64,000 nt of DNA. Source: Desulfobulbaceae bacterium (GTDB taxonomy: Bacteria; Desulfobacterota; Desulfobulbia; Desulfobulbales; SURF-16). The stretch lies in contig JAHLLM010000010.1 in assembly GCA_020444175.1 (NCBI GenBank), positions 62,001 to 126,000 on the forward strand, written 5' to 3'. Positions 25,799 through 34,447 of the stretch are shown one piece after another. The stretch's first letter is position 1; each line of letters starts with the position of its first letter. The notes beneath the pieces were generated by a model. The model was not told the DNA's origin. It saw nothing but the letters and a program-made list of their open reading frames with translations, and did not search any database. Position numbers and translations under genes: made by a program.

Positions 25799-27058
25799 TT
25801 AGAAATTTGGTCCGGTCCATGGACCACCGCAGTTGATATTTTCGCCGCCATGGTAGTGGCAGCCGAAACAACCTTGAGGTCCGGCATGGCTGTTGGTATG
25901 ACAGCTGAAACAGAAATCGCTTTCACAAAAATATTGTTCGCCCCCGCCACTGCAACCGTCCACCTTGTTGTTGTTTACTTCCTTGCGTAAAAGATATGTT
26001 GACGGTCTGTTCCCAGTAGTAAGGATGCTGCCGTGGGGATCATGACAGTCCAGGCAGGAAAGGACATAGTTATTCTGGACAGGCGCGGTATTATATGGGG
26101 CGATGATCGTGCCGATACAGCCGGTTGCGTTACCACCAACGCCGAATAATCTCGCTCTTTCTCCGTGCATATCCCCTGATGATCCCCAGTCAATGGCAGT
26201 GAGATAGCCGTTTGTGGTATTGGGGTTCATGGAGGTCACGCCTGGTGTCGAGACAGGGACCTCATACTGATGACAGTCAAGACAGAAGGCGTTGTAATCC
26301 GTTTGAAGCGAACCGTCATGCAGTACGACGCCTCCGGGCTCGTAGGTGCTGGTTGATCCGTAATAATAAGGCGGGCGATATGAGGTGTAATTGCTCATGC
26401 GCTCGTTAGCGGCATCCCCCCATAGATTGTCATGGTCGGAGGGCTTTGAAATCGTTGTATAATCAGCATCACTCGGATGGTCCTTGCGGTTTTTGGCCAG
26501 ATGGGGATTGTGGCAGGCTACGCAAGGGTTGGAACTCTGTTTGAAAAAAGAAAATTTACTTTCCGCAAAGTTCTGAATGTCATAGAGGTTATGGTAGGAG
26601 GTTAAATTAAAGGCGCCCAGAATATCTGTTACCCAGTTTGTGGTATAGCCGCCAAAGGTGTTGGAGTACTGATAGTTATTGATGCCTCCGCCGTTTTGCA
26701 GTCCGCCGCTGCTGACATGGCAATAAAAACAGAAATTATCCGTCATGACATAGGGACCGAATTGAACGCTGTCATTAAAGCCGTCACTGAATACGGCAAA
26801 AGGCGAAGCATCTCCTGATACCGGCAAGGGCTCTTCGCCATCTACACTGGCATGCTGTTCATGGCAGTGACTGCAGTTGCCTGCGGCATAACCGGTCACA
26901 GAGCTTCGCGCCACCCCGCCTCCTGAATCGCCATGGGCGGATTGTGTATAAGAACCGCCGGCAGCCTCAAGGGGAAGGAGGATGCCGGTGCAGAAAAAAA
27001 GTAGTAAAAAAGAGTTGGTCGCTTTGTGAGAATTTTTTCCTTTTAACTCTGATTTCAT
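25799..27058 (-). CDS. Seven-haem c-type cytochrome
   Basis: 419 residues with a signal peptide (hydrophobic 17-33) and seven CxxCH sites: CSHCH, CFYCH, CVACH, CLDCH, CLDCH, CFSCH and CFGCH. It is rich in Gly, Asn and Tyr, like large surface or periplasmic multihaem cytochromes of metal- and sulfur-respiring bacteria. Unlike the one at 6877 it has no discoidin insert, but two long haem-free spacers. It is convergent with the Mla operon and shares no obvious link with it. The electron donor and acceptor are unknown. Confidence 0.88.
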   Translation of the reverse strand: MKSELKGKNSHKATNSFLLLFFCTGILLPLEAAGGSYTQSAHGDSGGGVARSSVTGYAAGNCSHCHEQHASVDGEEPLPVSGDASPFAVFSDGFNDSVQFGPYVMTDNFCFYCHVSSGGLQNGGGINNYQYSNTFGGYTTNWVTDILGAFNLTSYHNLYDIQNFAESKFSFFKQSSNPCVACHNPHLAKNRKDHPSDADYTTISKPSDHDNLWGDAANERMSNYTSYRPPYYYGSTSTYEPGGVVLHDGSLQTDYNAFCLDCHQYEVPVSTPGVTSMNPNTTNGYLTAIDWGSSGDMHGERARLFGVGGNATGCIGTIIAPYNTAPVQNNYVLSCLDCHDPHGSILTTGNRPSTYLLRKEVNNNKVDGCSGGGEQYFCESDFCFSCHTNSHAGPQGCFGCHYHGGENINCGGPWTGPNF

Positions 27059-27153
27059 TTTTACCTCTGTGGTGCCGTGTATATTTTATACTTTTACCAA
27101 AGAAAATATATCAAAGTAATAAAGACTGACTGCAGGGTGATGCTGTCGGAATT

Positions 27154-27304
27154 AGGAAGTGTCTGTCCATAAATGGCCCTTTTGCCTGATATCTGCGTCA
27201 TGCTTAAAAAATTATCCTCGGAATATTGTATATATGCCTCCGGTAATTTTTTGCGCAGTCCTTGATCTCAAACAAAATGCCCTATTTCTGGGCAGACACT
27301 AGGA
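27154..27304 (-). mobile_element. MITE-like element, copy 2, with AGGA target duplication
   Basis: 143 bp (27158-27300), starting AGTGTCTGTCCATAAATGG and ending GGGCAGACACT, flanked by the 4-bp direct repeat AGGA. Its reverse complement aligns over its whole length with the copy at 15894-16036, including TTACCGGAGGCATATAT and GACGCAGATAT. Both copies have the same length and independent 4-bp duplications, which is good evidence of transposition. It sits about 100 bp upstream of the cytochrome gene start and might affect its promoter. Confidence 0.88.
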
Positions 27305-27481
27305 AATATTAGAATTATACTCTTAATCATATTACACTTTTGTAGAAATTTCTCAATTTTTCTACTAAAAAAATGGAATAAATGTCGATACTTTTTAATC
27401 CATTTTCTGTGTTCGGGACTTATGGCGTATGTAGTTGGACAACATTTAATTCTCTCATCTTACGTTTTGTTCTGTCAATTT

Positions 27482-27586
27482 TTGACAATCTCGCAAAAAG
27501 TCCTGTAGCTGACCATCCGCCGGCGCAATATCAACAAGTTACACACGTTCCGGCGGCGGTTGAAAGGGTTTTTACGAAACCGTCAA
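27482..27586 (-). repeat. Dispersed palindromic repeat, copy C
   Basis: Runs from TTGACAATCTCGCAAAAAG to TACGAAACCGTCAA on the plus strand. It is the best match to copy B, sharing GCTGACCATCCGCC, ATATCAACAAGTTACA and GGCGGCGGTTGA. Confidence 0.85.
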
Positions 27587-27656
27587 TTTTTTATTTTCGA
27601 TCAATGACATGATAAGGTATAGGTGTTATCGATCAAAAGTGTGGTTTTTCCGAACA

Positions 27657-28922
27657 TTATAATTCTAATGATAAGGGCAAGCGATCCCGGCAGCTGGTAT
27701 CGTTTTTTGGGGTGATGCCGAGATTTGTCACAATGTGGCCGATGTCCGCGGCCAGCTTTCCATTGGGATTTTGGGCGACCAGTGGCGTGAAATTTCTGAG
27801 GTTATCTTCAATTTCAGGGATTTTGCGGATGGAGCCGGGATTTGCAATGGGGACGGAAAGTGTTTTGGCCGCCAGGGATGTGATGGTCTGCATGACCTGC
27901 TGGGCCTGAACAGGGTTGGTTATTCGGTTGACAATAAGATAGGGGTTGAAGTCAATTATTGCCCTGAGCACCAGTGGGACATCAAGGGGATCATGCTCTG
28001 TTACCCTTTGCAGCAATTCGGTGATTGATCCGACAACAGGTTTTCCGCTGGACTGGGTTGCATCCTTGAGCAATTGAGCCAGGAGGCTGTCTGTTATTTT
28101 TTCGTCACCGGCTTCTGGTCCGGAAATTCTGTTCAGTTTCCTGTACAGGGCTGTCTTTAAAAACTGGTACGCACCAATATAGGATGCTGAATCCTTTGTC
28201 GTCATGACCAGGCCGAAATCTCCAAGAAGAAAAAAGTCAAGCATGTTGTAGGAGGTGTCACCACCAAGATCAAGAACAACGTAATCTGCATCAAGCTCCC
28301 GAATTGCTTTGATGAGTTTCAGCTTTCGGGCATAGTGAATGTTTGCCGCACCAAGCTCCGAGCTGTCTCCGCCTATAATCATCGGGCCGATCCGACTCTG
28401 GACCAGGATATCTGTCAAAGAGGGGAATTTTTTGTTCAGGTAATCATTAACCGTACGGTCCATGATATATTTTTCCCCCAGATAAAGGGCCAGGTTGGCG
28501 CCCCCGAGATCAAGGTCCATGGCCACGGTTTTATATCCACTGGCAGCAAGGTAGACGCTTAAGTTGGCCGCAAGCATACTTTTGCCCACCCCGCCTTTGG
28601 CTCCGCCGACCGCGATTATTTTGCTTTTTGGGGCCGGAGTCTTTTCAAATGCACCCAACTTCACACGTTCCAGCAGGAAATCATATGATTGACGGGCCTT
28701 CCGGAGATATTGCAGCTTTTTATTCTTTCTTTTTTCAGAGTCTGTTTTTGATGCTTCAGGGTGACAATATTTGACCTTTTGTAAATAGGCCTGCTGGAGG
28801 AGAAAGTCGTTTATCTGTTTGAGGAATTTGAGATCAAACACTTTTTCCGGAGGGAAAAGATAGGCGCAGGAGCGTTGTATAGTTTTGATCTCCTGCGTAG
28901 TGTAGGTGTTGATCGGTAGCAT
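27657..28922 (-). CDS. MinD/ParA-like ATPase with N-terminal J-like region
   Basis: A 421-residue P-loop ATPase. Residues about 35-95 resemble a degenerate DnaJ-type domain: a helical pair around YCHPEASKT (HPE in place of HPD) then RKARQSYDFLLERVKLG. The ATPase starts near 105 with the deviant Walker A GGAKGGVGKSMLAANL, followed by DLDLGGANLALYLG and VVLDLGGDTSYNML. The FleN/MinD type places flagella or other polar machines, or controls gene expression. No flagellar or chemotaxis gene is adjacent, so the role is open. Confidence 0.85.
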   Translation of the reverse strand: MLPINTYTTQEIKTIQRSCAYLFPPEKVFDLKFLKQINDFLLQQAYLQKVKYCHPEASKTDSEKRKNKKLQYLRKARQSYDFLLERVKLGAFEKTPAPKSKIIAVGGAKGGVGKSMLAANLSVYLAASGYKTVAMDLDLGGANLALYLGEKYIMDRTVNDYLNKKFPSLTDILVQSRIGPMIIGGDSSELGAANIHYARKLKLIKAIRELDADYVVLDLGGDTSYNMLDFFLLGDFGLVMTTKDSASYIGAYQFLKTALYRKLNRISGPEAGDEKITDSLLAQLLKDATQSSGKPVVGSITELLQRVTEHDPLDVPLVLRAIIDFNPYLIVNRITNPVQAQQVMQTITSLAAKTLSVPIANPGSIRKIPEIEDNLRNFTPLVAQNPNGKLAADIGHIVTNLGITPKNDTSCRDRLPLSLEL

Positions 28923-29147
28923 TTTAACTCAGAATTCCGGCTATATCATGTTGATTTGGTGGGCAGCGGTTATCTTCAAAAAAAACATTTTTTATAGAGG
29001 ATATTAAAATATCAAGGGAGTAATGACTGATTTTTATCTTACTTATGATTAGTTATCATACAGTAAATATCGATTAATTCAGTAATAAACTAAAATTTTA
29101 AATAGATGCACCTTCTGTCAGGCGTTTTGTTCAGTCGGCGTAACCCG

Positions 29148-30512
29148 TTATTTCTTGCCGGTTACCTGGCTGCTGATTTCTCCTTTATGAATTCTGATAC
29201 GGAGTGCGTCTCCCTTTTTAACCTGGGCTGCAGAGCGGATAATGCAGCCGTCGGATTCTTTTCTTATTATACCATAACCCCGTCCCAGTACCTTCAGAGG
29301 GCTGACAGCATCGAGCAGGGCGGCGTTTTTTTCAAGATTTTTTCGTTTTCTTTCAATCAGCATCCGGCAAAGCAGTGTCAGCTTTTCTGTCAATTCGTTT
29401 ATTTTCTGTCTGCCGGCAACCACTTTTTGTTCAGGATTATGCCGTCCAAGTTTCGATTGCAAGATGGTAAGATGTTCTTGTCTGCTCTGTAAAACGCGTG
29501 CCATTGCCGTTGACAGAGATAGCTGGCTGTGGTCCAGAACGAGACGGAAGTGACTGAGTAGGGAAGTCGGATCTCCCAAACGGTGCTCCGCAAATTTTAA
29601 TCTCCGGCGAAGTGTTTCCATCCTTCTCTGCATGGACGTGCTAATCCGCGAAGAAAGATCATCGACTCTTTGCTTCAGGGCTTCACCGTCAGGAAGGACA
29701 TCCTTGGCTGCAGCTGTCGGAGTAGGGGAACGATGGTCTGCCACAAAATCCGTTATTGTAAAATCTATTTCATGACCGACTGCCGATACGACAGGAAGAT
29801 GCGAAGCGTAGACCGCCCGGGCGACTTTTTCTTCATTAAAGGCCCAGAGGTCTTCCAGCGACCCTCCTCCCCTGCAGAGTACGATTACCCCGGAGTCTTC
29901 TCTGCTGTTAAGTTGCGTTACTGCATCGGCAATATCATCAGCAGCTTCATTGCCCTGAACTCTGACGGGAAAAAGAGAGATCGGAACGGATGGGTATCGC
30001 ATTGAAGCGATACGGAGGAAGTCATAGAGAGCAGCCCCTTTTGGAGAGGTAATAATAAAAATCTTTTCCGGGAGAAAGGGGAGATGTTTTTTGTGCCGAG
30101 AGTCAAAAAGTCCTTCTCGTTCAAGCTTTTTTTTCAGATTCTCAAAGGCAACCTGCAGTGCACCAGTGCCCACGGAGTCGACAACATCAGCGATGATCTG
30201 GTAGTCGCCCCGTGGTTCGTAAACAGAAATTCTCCCCCTGCAAATTACCTGTTGACCGTCTTGCAGCGGGGTGTTGAGATACTTTTGCTGTCCCTTGAAA
30301 AGGACGACTTTGATCTGCGCATTTTCATCTTTTAGGGTAAAATAAAGGTGTCCTGAATAGGGTTTCCTCAGGTTGGAAATTTCTCCGGTAACAGTCACAA
30401 AGGAAAACTCTGTTTCAAGCACGCCTCGAATCGACTGGGTCAGTTCCGAGACAGATTGAATTTGCATAGCATAGGGTGAAAGGGGCATTCTCTCTCCATG
30501 AATTAAGTGCAT
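29148..30512 (-). CDS. xseA: Exodeoxyribonuclease VII large subunit
   Basis: 454 residues. An N-terminal OB-fold binds single-stranded DNA (FVTVTGEISNLRKPYSGHLYF, quoted in part), then the catalytic domain with TSPKGAALYDFLRI, VLCRGGGSLEDLWAFN, SAVGHEIDFTITDFVADHR (in part) and TPTAAA. A long coiled coil (about 260-400) leads to the end domain GRGYGIIR. It pairs with a small subunit XseB, not found here. The start could also be at the internal Met at 30488, which is nearer the usual N-terminus. Confidence 0.95.
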   Translation of the reverse strand: MHLIHGERMPLSPYAMQIQSVSELTQSIRGVLETEFSFVTVTGEISNLRKPYSGHLYFTLKDENAQIKVVLFKGQQKYLNTPLQDGQQVICRGRISVYEPRGDYQIIADVVDSVGTGALQVAFENLKKKLEREGLFDSRHKKHLPFLPEKIFIITSPKGAALYDFLRIASMRYPSVPISLFPVRVQGNEAADDIADAVTQLNSREDSGVIVLCRGGGSLEDLWAFNEEKVARAVYASHLPVVSAVGHEIDFTITDFVADHRSPTPTAAAKDVLPDGEALKQRVDDLSSRISTSMQRRMETLRRRLKFAEHRLGDPTSLLSHFRLVLDHSQLSLSTAMARVLQSRQEHLTILQSKLGRHNPEQKVVAGRQKINELTEKLTLLCRMLIERKRKNLEKNAALLDAVSPLKVLGRGYGIIRKESDGCIIRSAAQVKKGDALRIRIHKGEISSQVTGKK

Positions 30513-30676
30513 CGTTGATTTTTTTTGTCCGGGCTTGTATAAGTTTGGTCAAGATAATTTGATTTAGCAGACTGTTCCACTTTTTCTTGGCTGCCAGATG
30601 AAAAATGCGGACTGGATGAACCAATACATAAAAAAACACCGACACTTCAAGCGCCCCCTTAAATAAGGATATTTTT

Positions 30677-31351
30677 ATGTCAGAACAACAGAGCCCTTTT
30701 ACTAAACTCCATGTCGAAGAAGTGACACAGGCCAAGCGGACCCTGCTTGACGAGTTGAATCTTCCGCCCAAGGTAACAAAGTTTATCCGGGATAATGCCA
30801 AGCTACTTCAGAATATTTTTGTGCTGCTTACTGTTTTAGTCTGCGCCTGGACATTTTATAACTATTATACCCAGAAACAGAAAAATGATTCCACGGCCCT
30901 TCTTGCCCAGGCAATGCAGGCATCCCCTGAAATCCGCCCGGAACGACTGGAAGAAGTAATTGATAAATATTCAGGAAGTGGTGCCGCCACCTGGAGTAGA
31001 ATGACTCTGATCCACGACCAGATAGATAAAAAAGAATATGAAAAAGCAAAGGCGGGTCTGAATGAACTTGTCGGCTCGCTTGGCAAGACCAATCCTCTTT
31101 ACAGTCTGGTTCTTTATGATCTGGCCCAGGTCTCTGAACTTACAGGAGACCTTGGTGCAGCTCTTCGTCAATATGGAGAGCTTCGTGAAATGGTCGGCTA
31201 TCACGTAATCGGTTACCTGGGTGAGGCCCGTATTTATGAACAGCAGGAGGAAACCACCAAGGTGCGCGAAACCTATGAAAAGCTCAAGATGCAAAAGGAC
31301 CTAGATCCTGCTGTCCGCGAATGGGTTGATGCCAAATTAAGTCTTATGTGA
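30677..31351 (+). CDS. Membrane-anchored TPR-like protein (YfgM-like)
   Basis: A 224-residue protein with a cytoplasmic N-terminus, one membrane helix (about 44-63) and a periplasmic helical domain with TPR-like repeats (YDLAQVSELTGDLGAALRQYGEL, in part). The arrangement resembles YfgM, an ancillary factor of the Sec translocon. It is encoded just upstream of panC and probably in the same transcript, but no functional link is apparent. Start has an AAGGA site at a good distance. Confidence 0.7.
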   Translation: MSEQQSPFTKLHVEEVTQAKRTLLDELNLPPKVTKFIRDNAKLLQNIFVLLTVLVCAWTFYNYYTQKQKNDSTALLAQAMQASPEIRPERLEEVIDKYSGSGAATWSRMTLIHDQIDKKEYEKAKAGLNELVGSLGKTNPLYSLVLYDLAQVSELTGDLGAALRQYGELREMVGYHVIGYLGEARIYEQQEETTKVRETYEKLKMQKDLDPAVREWVDAKLSLM

Positions 31352-31384
31352 TGCTGTCCGGGACAGTCTCCTTGAGGACATACC

Positions 31385-32236
31385 GTGGAAATCATTAAGA
31401 ACCCTGATGCCATGACGGCCTGGGCAGACCAGATGCGAGCCCGGGGCCGGACAATAAGCTTGGTGCCCACCATGGGATATTTCCATGAGGGGCATTTGTC
31501 ACTTATGCGCAAAGCGCGGGAAATTGCTGAAGAGGTTGTTGTTTCCCTTTTTGTCAATCCCATGCAGTTTGGTCCCTCGGAAGATCTTGACCGCTATCCG
31601 AAATCCTTTGACCAGGATGCCCGTCTTGCTCATGAGATTGGTGCTTCCGTTCTTTTTGCTCCCGGCAGTGATGAAGTTTATCCCCCGGGTTTCCAAAGTA
31701 AAGTCGAAGTGGCAGGGTTAACCGAACAACTGTGCGGGGCCAGCAGGCCGGGACATTTTACCGGTGTTACAACTGTGGTTGCCAAGCTCTTCAATATGGT
31801 GAAGCCACATTTTGCTGTTTTTGGCAAAAAAGATTTTCAGCAGTTGGCTGTCATAAAAAAAATGGTTGCTGATTTGAATTTTGATGTGAAGATAATCGGC
31901 CAACCTATTTTCCGGGAAAAAGACGGGCTCGCCATGAGTTCCCGCAACAGTTATCTGGATGCGGATGAACGTAAGCAGGCCCTCTGTCTTTATCAGGCTC
32001 TTCAGCTTGCCAGACAAAAGGTTGCCGGCGGAGAAAAAAACGCGGCCGGTCTCAAGCAGGAGATCTTCCGATTTATAGCGGCTTCCGGAAAGGTAGAAAT
32101 AGATTATGTTTCCATCGTGGATTGTCGGACATTGAGTGTCTGCCGGGAAATTACCGACAAATCGCTTCTAGCCCTGGCAGTTAAAGTCGGAAAAACAAGA
32201 TTAATTGACAATACCCTTTTAAAGGGGGATTCATAG
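31385..32236 (+). CDS. panC: Pantothenate synthetase
   Basis: Joins pantoate and beta-alanine with ATP to form pantothenate. 283 residues. The nucleotide-binding VPTMGYFHEGHLSLM (HIGH-type), FVNPMQFGPSEDLDRYP, TVVAKLFNMVKP, FGKKDFQQLAVIKKM and MSSRNSYL are all present. The start is GTG with GAGG about 9 nt upstream. panD follows after 21 bp, so the pair supplies both the enzyme and its beta-alanine substrate. Confidence 0.97.
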   Translation: MEIIKNPDAMTAWADQMRARGRTISLVPTMGYFHEGHLSLMRKAREIAEEVVVSLFVNPMQFGPSEDLDRYPKSFDQDARLAHEIGASVLFAPGSDEVYPPGFQSKVEVAGLTEQLCGASRPGHFTGVTTVVAKLFNMVKPHFAVFGKKDFQQLAVIKKMVADLNFDVKIIGQPIFREKDGLAMSSRNSYLDADERKQALCLYQALQLARQKVAGGEKNAAGLKQEIFRFIAASGKVEIDYVSIVDCRTLSVCREITDKSLLALAVKVGKTRLIDNTLLKGDS

Positions 32237-32257
32237 ATATTAAGGAAAAGTACTGAA

Positions 32258-32662
32258 ATGCTGCGCAACATGCTTAAATCAAAAATTCACAAGGCTACTA
32301 TCACCCAGTCTGATCTGATGTATAATGGAAGTTTGACCATTGATAGCGAATTGATGGCCGCTGTAGGCCTCTTGCCATATGAGAAGATAAAAGTCTATAA
32401 CATCCACAGCGGTGATCGTTTTGACACCTATGCCATTGAAGGCGAAGCAGGGTCAGGAGTTATCGGCCTGAATGGGGCGGCGGCCCGGAAGGGACATATC
32501 GGTGATCTGATCATCATCGTCAGTTATGCCATTTATTCAGCCGAGGACCTGAAAGATTACGAGCCCCAGGTGGTGATTCTGGATGAAAACAATAAGGTGA
32601 CCGAGAGAGTTCAGGGTTTTTTTGCTTCCAGCAACCTTACTGATGACTTCACAAATATATGA
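32258..32662 (+). CDS. panD: Aspartate 1-decarboxylase proenzyme
   Basis: Makes beta-alanine from aspartate. The 134-residue proenzyme cuts itself between Gly24 and Ser25 (in YNGSLTID) to create the pyruvoyl cofactor. Lys9, Tyr22 and the GLNGAAARKGHIGD segment match the family. It is directly downstream of panC; its last 20 bp overlap mqnB. Confidence 0.96.
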   Translation: MLRNMLKSKIHKATITQSDLMYNGSLTIDSELMAAVGLLPYEKIKVYNIHSGDRFDTYAIEGEAGSGVIGLNGAAARKGHIGDLIIIVSYAIYSAEDLKDYEPQVVILDENNKVTERVQGFFASSNLTDDFTNI

Positions 32663-33314
32663 CCACATTCTCCTGACCGCAGCTACTGATTTTGAGCTGG
32701 AACCGGCCAGAAGGAGACTGGCGGGCAGGGAAAACATATCTTTTTTTGTCTGCGGCGTAGGCCCTGTTGAAGCAGCTTTTAATCTGACCTCCTATCTTGC
32801 CGCCGGCAGGCGGATTGATGCCGTAATCAATTTCGGGGTTGCCGGCGCTTATTCGGCCAGTGGGCAGCAATTGCTTGATATAAGCCTGGCCGGCAGGGAA
32901 GTGCTGGCCGATTTTGGTATCTGTCTTGCCGACCGGATTGATTCATTGTCTGAAAATATTGCAGCAACTGCCGACTTTGATCTAGAAAATAATCTGTTCA
33001 GCCAGTCCCGGGAGATTTTGGCGAAGAGTGAGCCCGCGCTGCACTGCGGGACATTTCTCACAGTCAATTGTGTGAGCGGTACGCGTAGTCGTGGTGATTA
33101 TCTGCAAAGAAAATACCAGGCTCTTTCCGAGAATATGGAAGGGGCTGCCGTTGCCCGGACATGCAAAGGCTTTGGTATTGATATGCTTGAACTGCGTTGC
33201 ATCAGCAACATGGTTGTGGATCGTGACCCGAAAAAATGGCGTCTTAAAGAAGCCTGTGAAGTCGCCGGTGAAAAGGTAGCCCATTTAATTGAAGGACTAA
33301 GGGCTAAGGACTAA
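32643..33314 (+). CDS. mqnB: Futalosine hydrolase
   Basis: Removes hypoxanthine from futalosine in the menaquinone pathway. About 223 residues of the nucleoside phosphorylase fold: TAATDFELEPARR, FVCGVGPVEAAFNL, NFGVAGAY, the catalytic region ENMEGAAVARTCKGFGID (in part) and RCISNMVVDRDP. ATG 32643 is chosen although it overlaps panD and lacks a clear ribosome site; a longer reading (32622) would begin at a TTG. Its last seven codons and stop are formed by a heptamer repeat (GGACTAA). Confidence 0.87.
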   Translation: MTSQIYDHILLTAATDFELEPARRRLAGRENISFFVCGVGPVEAAFNLTSYLAAGRRIDAVINFGVAGAYSASGQQLLDISLAGREVLADFGICLADRIDSLSENIAATADFDLENNLFSQSREILAKSEPALHCGTFLTVNCVSGTRSRGDYLQRKYQALSENMEGAAVARTCKGFGIDMLELRCISNMVVDRDPKKWRLKEACEVAGEKVAHLIEGLRAKD

Positions 33315-33366
33315 GCCCTTAGCCCTTGACCTTAAGTCTCAGTCCTTAAACCTTAGACCTCAGTCC
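33294..33366. repeat. Heptamer repeat array, head-to-head, overlapping the mqnB end
   Basis: Three 7-mers on the plus strand (GGACTAA, GGGCTAA, GGACTAA; 33294-33314) face about seven degenerate units of the opposite sense (YAGNCCT type, to 33366). The array forms a loose palindrome between mqnB and mqnD. The same unit family, GGACTGA, is found at 62233-62274. Confidence 0.8.
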
Positions 33367-33375
33367 TAAAGATCC

Positions 33376-34206
33376 ATGCTCAGCATCGGTTTTTCACCCT
33401 GCCCAAATGATACATTTATCTTCCATGGTCTTGTCAACGGCCTTGTTGGTGAGGATTGCGCCTGTTTTAAGGAACCTGTTCTTGCTGATGTTGAAACATT
33501 GAATACCTGGGCCTTTGAATCTCGGCTTGATGTCACGAAAATTTCTTTTCACGCCTTGGGACACGTTCTTGATGATTACGTTTTGCTTCATTCGGGGAGC
33601 GCTCTGGGGCGGGGGTGCGGACCGCTGCTCGTTGGACGGGAGATGGTGGATAGAGATGATCTTGAAGGGCAAAAAATTGCCATTCCAGGGAAACACACGA
33701 CTGCAGCCATGTTGTTGCAGCTTTTTCTGCCGGGACACTATGAACTGGTGGCAATGCCTTTTGAAAAGATTATGCCGAGTGTGGCAGTCGGCAAGGTTGA
33801 TTACGGCGTTATTATACATGAAAGTCGATTTACCTATCAGCAGCATGGACTTGTTTGTCTGCAGGATCTGGGGAGTTGGTGGGAAAAGGAAACCGGCCAT
33901 CCCATTCCTCTGGGAGGAATCGTTGCCAGGAGAAGTCTTGGCCGGGAGACACTTTTGCGTATAGATCACTGCATTAAAAAAAGTGTTCAATGTGCATTTT
34001 CTGATCGAAAAAAAAGCGAAACATACATAAAAAAGCATGCCCAGGAGCTCGATGATCATGTGATTCGCAGTCATATTGACCTGTATGTGAATAGTTTTTC
34101 CGAGGACCTTGGAACCCAGGGAATGAAGGCTATCAATGAGTTTTTACTACGGGGAAAAGAGGCCGGTATTTTTGCCTGGAAAGGCACAGAATTTGTCCTG
34201 TCATGA
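33376..34206 (+). CDS. mqnD: 1,4-dihydroxy-6-naphthoate synthase
   Basis: Forms 1,4-dihydroxy-6-naphthoate from cyclic de-hypoxanthinyl futalosine, the step before prenylation. 276 residues of periplasmic-binding-protein-like fold. SPCPNDTFIFHGL (7-19), DVETLNTWAF, KISFHALGHV and IAIPGKHTTAAMLLQLF fit this family; the N-terminal SPCPND is diagnostic. mqnB directly upstream supports it. The organism therefore uses menaquinone made by the futalosine route. Confidence 0.95.
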   Translation: MLSIGFSPCPNDTFIFHGLVNGLVGEDCACFKEPVLADVETLNTWAFESRLDVTKISFHALGHVLDDYVLLHSGSALGRGCGPLLVGREMVDRDDLEGQKIAIPGKHTTAAMLLQLFLPGHYELVAMPFEKIMPSVAVGKVDYGVIIHESRFTYQQHGLVCLQDLGSWWEKETGHPIPLGGIVARRSLGRETLLRIDHCIKKSVQCAFSDRKKSETYIKKHAQELDDHVIRSHIDLYVNSFSEDLGTQGMKAINEFLLRGKEAGIFAWKGTEFVLS

Positions 34207-34299
34207 TAAAGTGAGGCTGGGTAGGGTAGAGATTTTTATTTTGTTGATAATTGTTACTAAATATCTTGAGTTCAGCATAGATATCAGGTAAGGAGAAAC

Positions 34300-34344
34300 A
34301 TGCTTGACAATTTGTGGACAGGAGCTATATTGATCGCTTTCTAA
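34300..34344 (+). other. Possible leader peptide of the ilvBN operon
   Basis: A 14-codon frame, MLDNLWTGAILIAF, starts at 34300 with AAGGAG 4 nt upstream. Five of its 14 residues are leucine or isoleucine, the products or relatives of the pathway that follows. Downstream, ACGGCAC (34357-34363) pairs with GTGCCGT (34396-34402) just before a T5 run, as in an attenuator. A competing reading places a promoter inside this frame, in which case the peptide is not made. Confidence 0.3.
34304..34331 (+). promoter_or_regulatory. Candidate sigma-70 promoter of ilvBN
   Basis: TTGACA (34304-34309), a 16-nt spacer and TATATT (34326-34331) make a near-consensus promoter. It would start transcription about 34338 and leave a leader of roughly 110 nt with the ACGGCAC/GTGCCGT stem before ilvB. 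It overlaps the possible leader peptide; only one of the two can be right. Confidence 0.5.
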
Positions 34345-34447
34345 CTACCAGAAATGACGGCACTTAGAAATCCAATGCAAATTTGCTACAGGGTGGTGCC
34401 GTAAGTTTTTGCTCTCAGAATATTAATTTCAAAAGCAGGAAAACGTT

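Larger units (their letters stand above)
27059..27656. other. Intergenic region with two repeat elements
   Basis: A 598-bp region upstream of the cytochrome gene. It holds a MITE-like element (27158-27300) and repeat copy C (27482-27586). The rest is AT-rich, with the cytochrome promoter presumably between 27059 and 27157 or within the MITE. No coding sequence is convincing. Confidence 0.55.

Noticed and set aside
25724-25990. Plus-strand frame starting HCGKAPKRY after the PqiC-like gene
   Set aside because: It begins with TTG without a ribosome site and mostly lies antisense to the cytochrome gene. The first part looks zinc-ribbon-like, but the rest is the shadow of CxxCH codons.
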